From Mugil cephalus (Eukaryota; Chordata; Actinopteri; Mugiliformes; Mugilidae), in assembly GCF_022458985.1 (NCBI RefSeq), contig NC_061789.1, forward strand, positions 20,874,357 to 20,938,356: a stretch of 64,000 nucleotides of DNA. Direction: 5' to 3'. Both the position numbers and the translations under genes were made by a program. Each line of letters opens with the position of its first letter. The first letter of the stretch is position 1. The notes beneath the pieces are model-generated. The model did no database searches and was not told where the DNA came from. It saw nothing but the letters and a program-made list of their open reading frames with translations. Positions 51,097 through 62,966 of the stretch are shown piece after piece.

Positions 51097-54000
51097 TTAG
51101 TACCAGAAATCAAAATGATTAACTGTGCATGTGTAAGTTACCATAACGGCAGTCATGGCCGAAAAGTATGCAGTAGCAAAAATGAAATAGAACCAGAAAA
51201 AGATCTTGTCCAGTTTGTTGGCAAACTTTTCATGCTGCTCGTTTTTCATCGCCTTTGTATCAAGACCTTCCAAGAATCTGACCACTTTTCTGAGCATTTG
51301 GCTGTTCTCCTCTGGGGCATTCGGCTGTCCAATATCAGTTTTGACTTCTGCAAAGAAATGACAGTCAGAATTTTATTTATTTATTTTTTTTGTTTTTTCA
51401 AAATTTATATTAGAAGTACTTCTTGACAGACTCAACACATGTAATATTCGCTTAACAGTCAACTCTTCCTCACCCTCATCCCCCTTCTCTTCAGTGCATC
51501 CTGTGTTTTTCGGATCTGACCCTCGGGAATGACAGCAGAAAATGAGGTAGCCATCTTCAGCCACCCGTGTCAGCAGTATGGACACCAGCATGCTCAACAC
51601 CAGTAAGACCAGACAAATGCAGAAGTGGGTTCCTACAGCGCACACAGATACAGGGAACTATTCAGACTGTGAAGCTGTTTAAGGAGTTTATTTGTGAACA
51701 AGTGGGTTAGACTTACGAATAATAGGGCTGCACTGGCTGTCTCCGGGAAGCTGGTTGCTAAGGATGTTGAGGAACAGGGTGAAGCTGAGAACCAGAGTTA
51801 CCTTGAAAGAGTTGCGTTCACCGCCTCTTAGTGGCAGAGCGAAACTGACTACATCAGATAAAATGATCAGAATACTTGGCAGAAGCAGTGTTATGAAGGG
51901 GTTGCTATATTTGATTTTCAATTCCACCTGGGGAAGAACACATGACATCATTTTATAGATCCACAGAGAAGAGAAGTGCTTCAAGAACCCCAGTATAAAT
52001 TTTCTAAATTCTACTGAATTTTCCAGAGCACCCTATCTAGGGCTGCAGCAAACATTAAGGTAGTTTTTGCTCTATTAGATCTTAAATTAAGAAACAATTA
52101 AGTTTCAAGATGTGCTAATTTGTCTGTTGACTGTTTCAGCTATTCCTGAATTTATGAAATTGTTGCCTATTATAAATAGAAATGACTGTCCCTAGCTTGA
52201 TATGAACTTACCATGATGTAGTTGCGGTCATTTCGTTTTTTCTCAAGGGTCACTCTGCCTGTTTCCCAGTCTCCATGAGTGCTATCAACTGTCTTCAATT
52301 CATTCAGTACCAGGTTGGAACCACATCCTGAATAAAGCACAGCCTTCGTCAACATTGTTTGTGTTGAAATCACATCACAGAGAGTAAGTTACTTTTTATT
52401 TATTAAAAAAAAAAAATACACTCTGTACACCAATCACGTGCTACATTTGATAATCTTCAGTAATTGAACTGAATTGTTATATTGAGTTTGGAGCAAGATG
52501 CTCCAAACTTGCTAATATGTTAGCCAGACCATCATCCACACTTACATATTTTTTTGTGGTAGGAAATTGTTCTTGAGTGGCTGTGTTAAGATGTGACTCT
52601 GGCAAGGATCAAATGGTTGGGGTGCAGTGACGTAGTCACATAATATATGTAAATTTATTTACAACAAAATGGCTCTTTAATATGTTTTATTTCTCCCTGT
52701 ATCACTTGAAACATGGCCTGTAATTAAATCAAAATGCTGTGCTACCAGACTTAAATTCTGAGTGTGGCTACACCAGGCTAAGGTGAGACTGAAGTTACCC
52801 ATTGTTTTCACAGTGCAAACAATGCATTTATGGTCTTATTGCACTGAATAAGGTGATATTGGTAGCTCTTTAATCACCTACTGGTGCTCAGTGCACTTTA
52901 TAGTCACACTGACACATCTACCCATTTGGTCACACATTCACACACCAGTGGGAGAAACTCAAGGCATAGTGTCTTGCACTTTGGCATGTGGCATTTAACC
53001 GCTGAACCAGTTTGTGAATAACCTGCTCTACCTACAGAGCTACAGCTGCCCATATTATGTCACTGCTAAAAAACAAACTGGAATGTCATCTAAATGGTAA
53101 GGCAGATTTTTAGAAACTCTTTTAGCTAGTTTACAGACAGGGAAATCTGTTTTTGTTAAGGAGATTTTAATTAAACACCGTGTTTCTTCCACACATTTCT
53201 AAAAAATACAGTATGAATATGTACATCAGCTCAACTCACCGCCTGTGGACCAGGTCTGGATTGCGACAGGGCACTCATCCGCAGCAAAGGGATAGTTGAA
53301 CAGATTGATTTCACAGTTTATCTCTGCATTGATGATAACATTGTGCAGCAAGGTACCGTTACTGTATACCAGCAGATCGTGAGAGCCGTGCTTCATGGTT
53401 GTCAGTATACTACACACGTACAAGAAATCAGATGTCTCAGATTAACTTAAACAACCTCATGAACTTAATTAGTGATTATAGAAGCTCTTGCGCAATGTCA
53501 CAAACGTACCTATTTGTTACATGGATCTCTGGGGTCCAGATTTTATCCACTGGCAGAACCACTTCATTATACTGGTAAACTGATGTGTCCCATTTCAACT
53601 CAGGATCTGTCCATCTCTGTGATATAACATACAATTCAGTACATCTGGAACACTTTGTTTCTTTCTGATCACTTGGAGCTATGTTAGGCTTACAATTGTT
53701 GCTTTCAGGCGACTAATCAAACGGAGATCCTTTGTGTCCTGTTAAAAGATAATTAGGTTAGTCAAAACTATCATAGGACGAAAAGAAATGCTTAACAAGT
53801 CCACACTAATGAAGACGTCATACAGAACAAAATAGTTCAAACACTTAAACAGACGCTCTAAATCATAGAGAGCAACAACAAAACCTGTTAAAAATACTTA
53901 CAACTGATAAAGTTTGATACTCTATGAATGGCACGTAAATAGGCTGGGTGCAGTTTTCGTCCTGCGGCTGAGACAAATATGTTTTGCCGATTAACATTTG

Positions 54001-54201
54001 AGCCAGACATCTGCGACTTGTGCAGTTCGACTCAGCATATGCAAAACCTAAAAGTGGAGATACACATTTTCACAAATACTTTTCCACATCCACTACGCTT
54101 TAAACATTTTTTTGTGTATATCATGATAATTGTAATACTTCTCAGGTTACAGCACACTTACCTGTTGTTAGTGAACTCAGTAAGAAGAGAGTTTTAGCCA
54201 T
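51097..54201 (-). CDS. Cys-loop ligand-gated ion channel, 5-HT3 / zinc-activated-channel type
   Basis: Nine exons join in frame: 54162-54201, 53902-54047, 53694-53738, 53510-53616, 53240-53409, 52212-52327, 51717-51927, 51474-51632 and 51097-51347, 414 aa. An in-frame ATG at 54237 would add 12 residues. Order: signal peptide (AKTLFLLSSLTT), extracellular domain with the loop-A-like IWTPEIHVTN, Cys-loop C145-C159 (13 residues between), M1 about 218-240, M2 after GGERNSFKVTL, M3 about 282-303, a short loop of about 75 residues, and M4 about 380-402, ending HFDFWY. A Glu just before M2 (GGER) is the pattern of cation-selective members. M2 and flanks resemble 5-HT3 subunits. The length and the position in the 17q25-like block would fit a zacn orthologue. 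The ligand cannot be read from sequence, so no symbol is given. Confidence 0.88.
52862..53052 (-). mobile_element. tRNA-derived SINE, diverged copy in opposite orientation
   Basis: On the minus strand the head reads GTAGCTCTGTAGGTAGAGCA, then a body with 'gtgtgtgaatgtgtga' and 'tataaagtgcactgagcacc', aligning piece by piece with the SINE at 34804-35053. It lies in the intron between exons 53240-53409 and 52212-52327 of the cys-loop channel gene. Confidence 0.7.
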
Positions 54202-55390
54202 TGTGTAGGCAGGACATTTGAGTATTCCTAACAGCATCACTGCAGACTGACTGACAACTGTGTGCCACTTTCTTTGGGTCTCAGTCTGACATGACTCTTA
54301 AATAGGCCTCTCTGTGACGTTTAACCACATATTCACAATACTGAACAGTGCATGAAGGCAGACAACAAGACAATATGACTCGACTGAGATGTCTTTTAAG
54401 ACAAAACATTGCGTGATTAATTACAGAGAGCTGTGTGTTTGTCAGTAAGCCTGTGTAAACAGTTAGAACATAAGTGTTATTACGCTGCCTGGCTTAGTTG
54501 CCAGCAGATACAGGTAACTCCATCTGCTGTTTGTAATTATATCTGGCAGAGATGTTCTGTCTCACAATGACACTGCTGCTGTCATACAGCAGAGTAAGCT
54601 GAAGCACACAGTCAAACACAGAAGCAACCTGAAAGCGCCGGGTGTCCCTCTCATGAATGCAAAACAAAGATGGTTTCAGTGCTGCTGAGGAAAGGCGGGG
54701 TAACTAAAAGCATGCTGTTTTGACAGCTGGCCGATGAATTCCCATTTTTTTCATATTCATAAATGAACTCACAAGCTAGTTGGGTTACTCAGTATAATGC
54801 TATATCTAAATTGTGCTGCCAGGATATGCATTTTATATATGTAAGAATATGGTTGTTGTTCTATATGATGATAAAGAAATGTAATATATAGTAGGTTATT
54901 AAAAACTTACTAAAATTATATAATTATACAAATGATTGTTAAAAATATAAATTGACAGCATATAACCTTTGTTATCCTACAAATTGATATAGTCATTGCC
55001 TCAAGCTCTGATTTGCTCTCCCGTACTACAGCACTACCTCATGGCTATTTCCGGCAATTTCCGGTTCTTACTTGACAAATTCTCTTCTTGCAGCAAATCT
55101 GGCAGCTTTTGATCTCTCCAAGCTCTCCCTCTTTGACCATCACTGACTCCTGGTGTCTCAATTCAAGCCAAGTACTGTATCTTGCCAACACCCTGGCTTT
55201 TACTTCATTATCTCAGCACATGCTGTACACTGGTACACTGGTATTGTTTAAAACAACAATGATTGGTAGCAACAAATGAAAAAAAATTGTTTAATCAACT
55301 TGTTGGACGGAATTAATGTTTTCAGCAATATGTTACATTTTACATTGTATTTTGTGCAGACCAGTCTGGGTTATATCTAAAAAAGCATGT

Positions 55391-55428
55391 TGGAGGCACA
55401 AGGGAGACCAACACTGATCAGTGTATAT
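55391..55428. mobile_element. Tc1/mariner terminal fragment (copy 4)
   Basis: 'ggaggcacaagggagacc' followed by 'actgatcagtgtata' joins the end of a Tc1-type transposase region directly to a terminal repeat. A short relic of the family seen at 11088 and 21205. Confidence 0.45.
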
Positions 55429-56239
55429 CGATCAACAAATCATTCTTCTGTCATGTAGCTTTCATAGTCGGGTATTATTAGTAATCTAGAGATAGATGTA
55501 AACTATTTTCTGTCTGTGTTTCACATTCTTTTTATAGTCACTGCCTGAAAATGCCAGACTGATAAGCTGTTCTTTGGAGATTATCTTTCTGTGGAATGTC
55601 CCTTATCTCTGTCTTCACACATCATCTTACATATCCGATACATGGTGAATCATAATGTATTTTAAATAACACAACCAGGCTGGCCATGTTGACCTCTTTG
55701 CAGAAGGGCTGGGTGTCGTTATGGCTGCAATAAATGGGATTTATAGGGTTATGTGTCCTGGCGGCTGGGTTTTTGATGTTTCTTGTCTTATCAGGACTAA
55801 ACTCAGGAAAAATGAGACAAAGAAATTCCTTGTGCCAATGAGAGCATCTCCGCCTGATTGAGAAAAGATTAACTTCCTGTCTAATGAATCACGGAAATCT
55901 GAGGGGCAGAAATGACAGAAATTGACCTGGAAAAATAACTTGCTTCTCGACCTAAAGATCATTGATATTTCCCAACTTTTATCATCTAGTTGAAGACTAT
56001 TAAGATTGCACAACTTGTGGTTAATCTTGGACACAGTTAGAGTACATTTGTGTCTCAGATAACTTTATAATAAATAATTATATTTATTTATGACTACCAT
56101 GAGTCATAAATATTTCTCAACTATGCAATCAGGCTTGAAACGGAAGTGACAGTGGAAAAGACCGCTGTGATATCAGACAAAACGGGACTTTGCCTCGAGA
56201 CCAGGACAGCCCCCAATAATGTTACACACACTGCAACCA

Positions 56240-56329
56240 GCGGAAGTCGTAGTTTTGTACGCCGCGTAGAGCTTGCCAGAACTGATGGACTTCTGTGACA
56301 CCTGATTTGCTCTCACTTCGCCTCTGCAA
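56240..56329 (+). promoter_or_regulatory. Probable promoter and non-coding first exon of kcnj16
   Basis: A small CpG-containing segment (cggaagtcg, cgccgcgtag) with no TATA box ends at the donor-like CTGCAA|GTAAGT at 56329/56330. The kcnj16 coding exon has a good acceptor, TTTCCTACAG, at 58209, so a 5' non-coding exon must exist upstream. CGGAAGT is an ETS-type core. The link is inferred. Confidence 0.4.
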
Positions 56330-56908
56330 GTAAGTTTAACATTGAACAATATGTGCTTGTTTTGGTTTTGAGTGATAAAATGGGAAATAACACTATGTTT
56401 CAGTGGATCAGTTGTACTAATTGGAATGGATTAATAGCATAATTCTGCAGAAGCCATTTAATTGAGACTGCTTTAGTGTCTCACACAGCAACATGTGTGC
56501 AGCTTTCAGCATAGTCCCTCACAGTGATCTGTGAAAGGATTCAGATGAAACATGTAAAGAGAAAAACCAAAAAATAATTCTGGTACAAACAGTAAAGGCA
56601 CTTCGGGAAACTGAGACTGTGACTGTGTGCTATTAGTGCTCAAGGTGGGGTAAGTTGGCTCCAGTGACCTGATTGTCCTTGTCGATGGACATGTAAACTG
56701 ATTGCTAATTATTCACCTGCTGCTTATAATGTATTTTTTTGTATTTTTGTTATTTTTCTATGGATTGCTTTTGTTTCTTAGTTATCAAATGAGGACTTGC
56801 CTCAACATTACTGTGGCATAATTTGAAATACAAAAGAGACTGGAAGAAAGTTATCAGTCAGCACGTTATTTACTCTTTTTTTTTTTTTTTGATATACACT
56901 AGTAGTAA

Positions 56909-56935
56909 GTAAAGTAAAGTAAAGTAAAGTAGTCA
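56909..56935. repeat. Short (GTAAA)n tandem array
   Basis: Five to six units of GTAAA or a one-base variant in a row. Simple repeat in the probable kcnj16 intron. Confidence 0.75.
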
Positions 56936-58228
56936 ACAATATTTGAGGTTCACAGTCCATTGATATATTTTGTGCACATTGCTTCTGAGCCACAGACATG
57001 GAGCTGTTAAAAATAAATGCTGACAAGGATTTACTTACATGGCGTTACCCGGCAGATACGAGCTAGTTTTACAGACTGCACTTGACACCATGGTCAGAAC
57101 ATTTTTACAGGTATTCACAATCGTGTGGTTTTTACAATGAAACCATATCAGGTGTAAAATTAGAACCTGTGAGAAGCCATGCCATAAACCGAGGTAAACA
57201 TCAGCTACGTGTTCTCATTTACCTAAATTAGTCAATGCCAACTGGTGACTGACGGGCAGGAAGGACAAGATAAAAAAATAAAAGACTTTGTTGTCTCAAC
57301 TACTTAAGAAAAGGTGACATGGTTAAAGTTTGACACTCTGGCGACATTTGGAGGTGAAAGCTGTTAGGTGTTGTAAGGGGGTAATCATTTACCCGCACAA
57401 GAACAAAAATAGATTCATAACCGCAATCTCTTAGGGCTTGTGGTGCAAAGACACAAATGATTTTGTTTGTGTTGTTGAAAGACAGCCGGCTGTTTCCCTT
57501 TCCACATATTTTTGTAACATCTGGGAGACAGCAGACTTTCGACTAAGGACACAAGCCAAAGGGATTAAAAAGAGACCCTGTTAAAATATTATAATATATT
57601 TGTATATTTATGCATGCCACAAAAATGGTTTAGATACTGTATTGGTTCTTACTTGACCTCACAATGTCTACACAAATAACGTTTGTAAAAATGTTTCACA
57701 TGTACATATTGCAATATACAGTTTATATTTTGGCAAATGCTGAAATGATTCCCAGTTTATATCCATGAAACACATGACTGTGTCTATCAATCACTACATT
57801 GCGAAAACATCAAACTGTGGCAAGCTTTAATGGAGAAGGTTGAATAGAAAAAAATGATCTGCGTGGTTCATAAGGTGGCCATTAAAGTGTTTATAAAGAC
57901 ATCATAACTGATTTGGATAGTGTCCAGACCATAATTAACCTCAAGTAAATAATCAACGAATGAGAAGCTTGTGATCTTGAAGTACACAGCTTGGTACCGC
58001 TCAAGTCATAGTCTGCTGATAGCCTGAGGCACAGAGTGACCCAGGCTGTTTGCTCAAACGTAAAGTCTTCAGCTTCAACAAGTCAGAGAACCTTTTACAT
58101 TTTAGTCATAGGTAAATGCTGTCCTTCCTGCCCATGAATACACTGTCAATGTTTAACTAACATAAAACAAAGCTAATGTGCATTTTTATCTCATCCCTAT
58201 TTCCTACAGGAGACTGAATGGTATCAAA

Positions 58229-59368
58229 ATGAGCACACAAATGACTGAACAGGTCATTGACACTCACTGCACCACAATCCACACACTAGGCAGACGGAAT
58301 GGAAAAGGGAAGAGGCAGCTCCGATACATGCAGAAAGATGGTCGGTTCCCCGTGGTGTTTCAGAAGGTCCCTGGAGACTGGAGCCCATATTTCATGGACA
58401 TCTTCACCACCCTTGTAGAAATCCGCTGGAGGGTGATGTTTCTGAGCTTTACCCTTTCCTACATTCTCTCTTGGCTCCTTTTCGGTCTCTGCTATTGGCT
58501 CATTGCCTACGTACATGGAGATACTGAGAATGTAAATAACAAACCCTGCATGGAAAATGTCCGTGGCTTCACTGCAGCTTTCATGTTCTCAATGGAGACC
58601 CAGGCAACAATTGGTTATGGGTTCAGGGGAATGACCGAGAACTGTATCGTGGCTATTATCCTGGTGACTGCTCAAGATATATTTAGCTGTCTTCTTGACA
58701 CTATTGTCATTGGTATTGTTGCGGCTAAAATGGCATCTGCTCGTAAGAGAGCCCAGACGGTGGGTTTCAGCAAGTCTGCAGTGGTCAACCTTCGAGATGG
58801 GGTTCTGTGTCTGTCATGGCGCCTTGGCGACTTCCGAGGTAATCACATTCTGGAGGGAGTTGCTAAGGCCCAGTTAGTCCGTTATGTGAAAAAGTCGCTG
58901 GATTCTTTTGTGATGTCATATCAGGACTTGAAAATTCAGCAACGGGACATTATCCTTGCCACACCTACAACCATTATTCACAAGCTGGAGCCGGGCAGTC
59001 CTCTCTACAGCCTGGGCCCTCATGACCTTCTGGAGGATGACTTTGAACTGATAGTGTCTTTCACCTACACTGGTGACTCCACAGGTACGCTCCACCAGAC
59101 ACGTACCTCCTACACACCAGCAGACATCCACTGGGGCCAGCGTTTTGCGGACATATTGAAAATGGGCAGGAAGCACTATAAGGTGGACTACGCATTGTTC
59201 AATGAGACCACGTGGGTGCCAGTACCCTTTTGGAGTGCAGAGGAGCATGACAGACGGAGACGTCTTATAGAGGGCAGACCACTCCTATCATCAGTCAAGG
59301 GAAATGGACATGTCTTCCAGGTGAATCTTCACATCACAGAGGAGGGGGTGAATCAAACCTGCCTGTAG
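58229..59368 (+). CDS. kcnj16: Kir5.1-like inward-rectifier potassium channel
   Basis: A single coding exon of 379 aa. The acceptor at 58209 and the in-frame ATG at 58229 (MSTQMTEQ) set the start; the frame is open further upstream only across intron sequence. Kir channels are tetramers with two membrane helices and a large cytoplasmic domain. M1 lies at about 68-93 (LSYILSWLLFGLCYWLIA), the selectivity filter TIGYG has GYG at 129-131, M2 is at about 138-165, and the cytoplasmic domain has ARKRAQTVGFS, DGVLCLSWRLGDFR and SFTYTGDSTGT. These last segments and SYILSWL are closest to KCNJ16, which usually pairs with Kir4.1 or Kir2.1 in kidney and glia. The tandem position directly before kcnj2 is the same as in human. 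Human KCNJ16 is longer (about 418 aa); the C-terminus here ends VNQTCL. The M2 site has Asp157 (see findings). Confidence 0.85.
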   Translation: MSTQMTEQVIDTHCTTIHTLGRRNGKGKRQLRYMQKDGRFPVVFQKVPGDWSPYFMDIFTTLVEIRWRVMFLSFTLSYILSWLLFGLCYWLIAYVHGDTENVNNKPCMENVRGFTAAFMFSMETQATIGYGFRGMTENCIVAIILVTAQDIFSCLLDTIVIGIVAAKMASARKRAQTVGFSKSAVVNLRDGVLCLSWRLGDFRGNHILEGVAKAQLVRYVKKSLDSFVMSYQDLKIQQRDIILATPTTIIHKLEPGSPLYSLGPHDLLEDDFELIVSFTYTGDSTGTLHQTRTSYTPADIHWGQRFADILKMGRKHYKVDYALFNETTWVPVPFWSAEEHDRRRRLIEGRPLLSSVKGNGHVFQVNLHITEEGVNQTCL

Positions 59369-60724
59369 GGCATTACAATGCACAATTATACAATGCAGGA
59401 ATGACAGGGCAGAGTTCCCATATCGTTAGCCTAATTTCATAATTGCCAAAGTCTGAACGTTTTCGGAAAACAAGAAAAAAAAGATAGCAAGCAGTTTTAT
59501 TGAGTCAATCAAAAAATAACAATTATACTGTTGGGCTAAAAATATGGCTACTTTTTAAGGATGGTTGGTTGAATGTAAATATTTGTGAATGTACATTGTC
59601 AGTAATTTGAACCCTCTTGTTATGTTGAAGGTAACTGACCATTTTTAAAGTTTAAAAATCTTTAAAAAATATATATATACAATACAAAACTTCTTCTGCT
59701 TGGTTTATCTTGCGTAATCAACATGTTTATATTATATAGTACATCCTGTTCGGGTCAATTTGACAGGAGTTAGATGTCTCCCTATACCATTGACCTCATC
59801 TGTAAAGTGCATAGTACTGTTAATGACTTTCGTCGGGAACCTTTTCTGTTCCTGTGATCAAATTCAGCATTCTACTCAGGAAGGGAGGGCCAAGACATAT
59901 AAAGATTCTCTGAATGAGAGTCCTGCCAACTTAACTTCTGATCATGAAATAGAAGCTGTGTCTGAAGATGAAGACCTTCTTGACATCAATTCTAAGTCTG
60001 ATATTTCTGATAATGAACCAACAGAGACAGCTGCTATTTATATTCCTCTAAGCAAGACATATACATCAAAAAAATAGTGAAATGCATGGCCTTCATCCCC
60101 AAATATGCATCAGACAAAACTGTCTGCAGAAAACATAACAAATGACTCACTTGTCTTGAGCGGGTCATGTGATCCTGAACAAAACAGGTTTCCCCCATCA
60201 TAAAAAAATAAAATGGAAAACAAAAATTTTAAACAATGAATGTGTATTAAAACTGCCGTATTTTATATGTCTTATATGTTTTTCCGATGTACATTTAAAA
60301 AAAAAAAAAAAAAAATGGTCAAATTGAACCAGAGAAATCACTGCTGTTCCTGAGAAATGAACATAACAGGAGGGTTGATGGATTTCATGAAATAAAAATG
60401 TAAATGAAATAAAATGTGATCTTTTTCATAAGAATCATAGGGGTGACCGCAAGCACGTTAGGGTATCCGATGCCTGCGCTTGTGTGAATTTAGTCCTCTT
60501 TATAGCTCTATATCGCCATCCTGTGTTCACACACTGCAACCTGTCTTCCACAATACTCACTATACTTGTGAAAAGACCATCTATCCAGAAAGTACATATT
60601 TGCCTCGTTGTCTAGACTTAAGTATAGTTCATTAATTTTATTTTTATCATATATACCAAGTTTTAAGGGACACGCGTCGCGTTGTTTCTTGCTTCCATGC
60701 AACCTCTCTGTGGAAGTGCTGCGT
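59369..60724. other. 3' flank of kcnj16 and transposon relic
   Basis: It contains the kcnj16 3' UTR, whose end is unclear, and a piggyBac-like relic at about 59745-60375. No coding exon seen. Confidence 0.5.
59745..60375 (+). mobile_element. piggyBac-like transposon relic
   Basis: The left end reads CCTGTTCGGGTCAATTTGAC and the right part holds GGTCAAATTGAACC (60317-60330) and AACAGGAGGG, so the ends are roughly inverted, with the 'GGTCAATTTGAC' motif common in fish piggyBac-like elements. Inside is an acidic open frame of 105 codons (59760-60077: SEDEDLLDINSKSDISDNEP) like the acidic N-termini of such transposases. No catalytic domain and no TTAA duplication were found, so the assignment is moderate. 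Confidence 0.4.
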
Positions 60725-60974
60725 CCTTCCATTGGCCAGCACATCGACGGGGGCGGGGACAGGCCCACGTGCTTTTTAAAGTCTGTCTTTGCAACGACAA
60801 ACATCTTCTTCAGTGCAGCTGGAGAGGGTTATGGCAGAAATTTCAGTTCCACACAGGAAGCTTGGAGAGCATAATAAAAAAGCCGAGAGAATAAAAGAGA
60901 GGAAGTGTGCGTATCTGTTGCACATGGGACTTACTTCATTGAGAAAACATACCATTTGCATCAAGGACCAACGG
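60725..60974 (+). promoter_or_regulatory. Probable kcnj2 promoter and non-coding first exon
   Basis: A compact GC-rich patch contains an inverted CCAAT box (ATTGG, 60730), a GC box (GGGGCGGGG, about 60749-60757), an E-box (CACGTG, about 60766) and a TTTTTAAAG TATA-like motif at 60773. The transcript start would be near 60800. The exon ends at the donor CAACGG|GTAGGT (60974/60975) and would splice to the acceptor TTTCCACAG at 62966, in the 5' UTR of kcnj2. The exon-intron structure agrees with the known split 5' UTR of vertebrate KCNJ2. Confidence 0.55.
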
Positions 60975-62966
60975 GTAGGTTTAAAAAGCAGGAATGATGT
61001 GGACTAAAGCTATTGTCACCTAGTTTTTGAAAAACTTTGATGAGTCCAGTGTTGTATTGAGAAATTAAATATAAATCACCTCTGGAAAAATGCTTTTAAG
61101 TTCAATAATTTAACTTTATACATATTATTAGTGTTGTTTATGCTGTTATCATTTTTATTATCACTACTTGTAGTTGTATTAGCATTGTTATTTCATTTCT
61201 GAAACTTAAGAGACTGGAGCAGGATGTGGACTGGTTGAATTCTGCATTCTGCCTCTGTCCTTGATTTGAACTGATCTCTGTAGCTCATAATTTCTCTGTG
61301 TGATGTGAATTCTTGCAATATTGTCCCTGTAGAATGAAGTATGAAATATTAATAAATAACATTAACACAAAATCATTTAAATTGCTCAAAAATATCAGAT
61401 TATAATAAAATGAATGCTGTTTTTAATCAACGGCACCATCTGAATGACTGGATGAAGTTATTGATTTGTAATAAAAAATAGAGCAGCTTTATGTAACCAT
61501 TTTCCATCTGTCTCAGCTGTTGGTTCTAACTGCATGGGAACTCACGCAGTCGCAGGTTGTGTGGCTTTGCAGGAGGTTTGGTCTGTCACAGTGCAGCAAC
61601 CTGCTGTAATGAGTGGTGTGATTTATAGATAAAAGCTAGCACAGAAACCGAAGCAAACTGTGCAATAATGAAAAGAGACTGCAGTCTAATCACTGTGTGT
61701 ATCCACACACCAAAAAGCTAGATATTTGACTATATAGTGTTACACAATATATCAGAATACTTACTTATAGGGAAAACTGAATGGTCTGCATACTTGTGAG
61801 CAATACTTAATATTGTACTTGCCAGTTTCCTGTGGCAAGTCTTTATTTTACTGTTACTAAGAACTTTGTGATATTTGCTTTCGTTTTAGTGGAACAAAAA
61901 TTTAATCTAATTAGATTTAGGTTTCCAAAAAGAGTTACTGAAACCCATTCAAACAAAAATTCTTTGCTATGCCATGCTCAATGAACTAAGTATTCCCAGT
62001 GGAATGAGTGACATGTTGCATTTTCTGACTGACCCAGCAGTGACATCATAGCTGAGAAAAACAAAGATGATGCAGGGAGTCTACGGCTGCTCACATCTTA
62101 AAGCATGAAATTTGATATAATTATTATTCACAGTAATTAAGAATTTCCTTTTGTGACATCTGTACTTTGCTATCTAAGTAATATTAACCTTAATCAGAAA
62201 GAGCAGTTGCCTGTAATCATAATAATAAACATAATAAAAGGGAACCTATTAAATATGAACCTTTTTAACAGTATAGGAGAATTTGGAGGAGTTTTAAATG
62301 TAGGTAGATATTTTGGCACAAGCAGAGCATGTCTGGCTGTCCATAGACTTTTGTAGCCTGTGGTGATTTAACAGACCTCTCATTCCACACAGCAAGTCAA
62401 TAACTTTTCTAATTTAGCTGCCCTTGTTCCTCTATCACATATAATGCAAGGTTACTGGTTCATTAATTGTGGTTCGTTGTAACTGTGTTTGCTCAATAAT
62501 CCAATGTATTAGTGAATATGCGTCAGGTTTTTGCATTCACGCAACATGTAATGTGTTGTAACACATTCTGCACAGAGTCGCTGCTTGTACTGTATCTTTG
62601 TCCCAGCAATTACCTAGATTATCATGAACTTGATCAGTAATTTGATTCAGCTCCTCATGAATGGACTTGTGACATGCCTAATTACAAAAATCAGCATAAA
62701 TATCATGTATGGAATGTATGGAAGAGGTTGAACAATATTTTAATCTGTTGTTCTTGATAGACAAAACGCAGACAATGTGCTTTTTGACCGCCTAGCTTAC
62801 ACTGTTACACTGTCTGTATAGTGTCAATACAAGAATTGTACGGGTACATTGGAGAGTCCAATGCATTATTTAGACAGCAGGTAACCACACACCCTCATAG
62901 ACTAATCTTTGTTCTGGTTCCTGACAATTACTTTAAAACTGTTTTTCTTTGTGTGTGTTTCCACAG
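60975..62966. other. Probable 5' UTR intron of kcnj2
   Basis: About 2 kb of AT-rich sequence with no coding exon or recognisable repeat, bounded by a consistent donor and acceptor. Confidence 0.5.

Larger units (their letters stand above)
54238..58228. other. Intergenic region between divergent cys-loop channel and kcnj16
   Basis: About 4 kb holding both 5' regions. I see a Tc1 terminal fragment near 55391-55428, a short AGTAA tandem array at 56909-56935 and a probable non-coding kcnj16 exon ending at 56329. No other coding exon was seen. Confidence 0.55.

Noticed and set aside
55080..55280. LINE reverse-transcriptase fragment
   Set aside because: A faint resemblance ('gacaccatcactgactcctgg'-type wording) only; too short and frame-broken to call.
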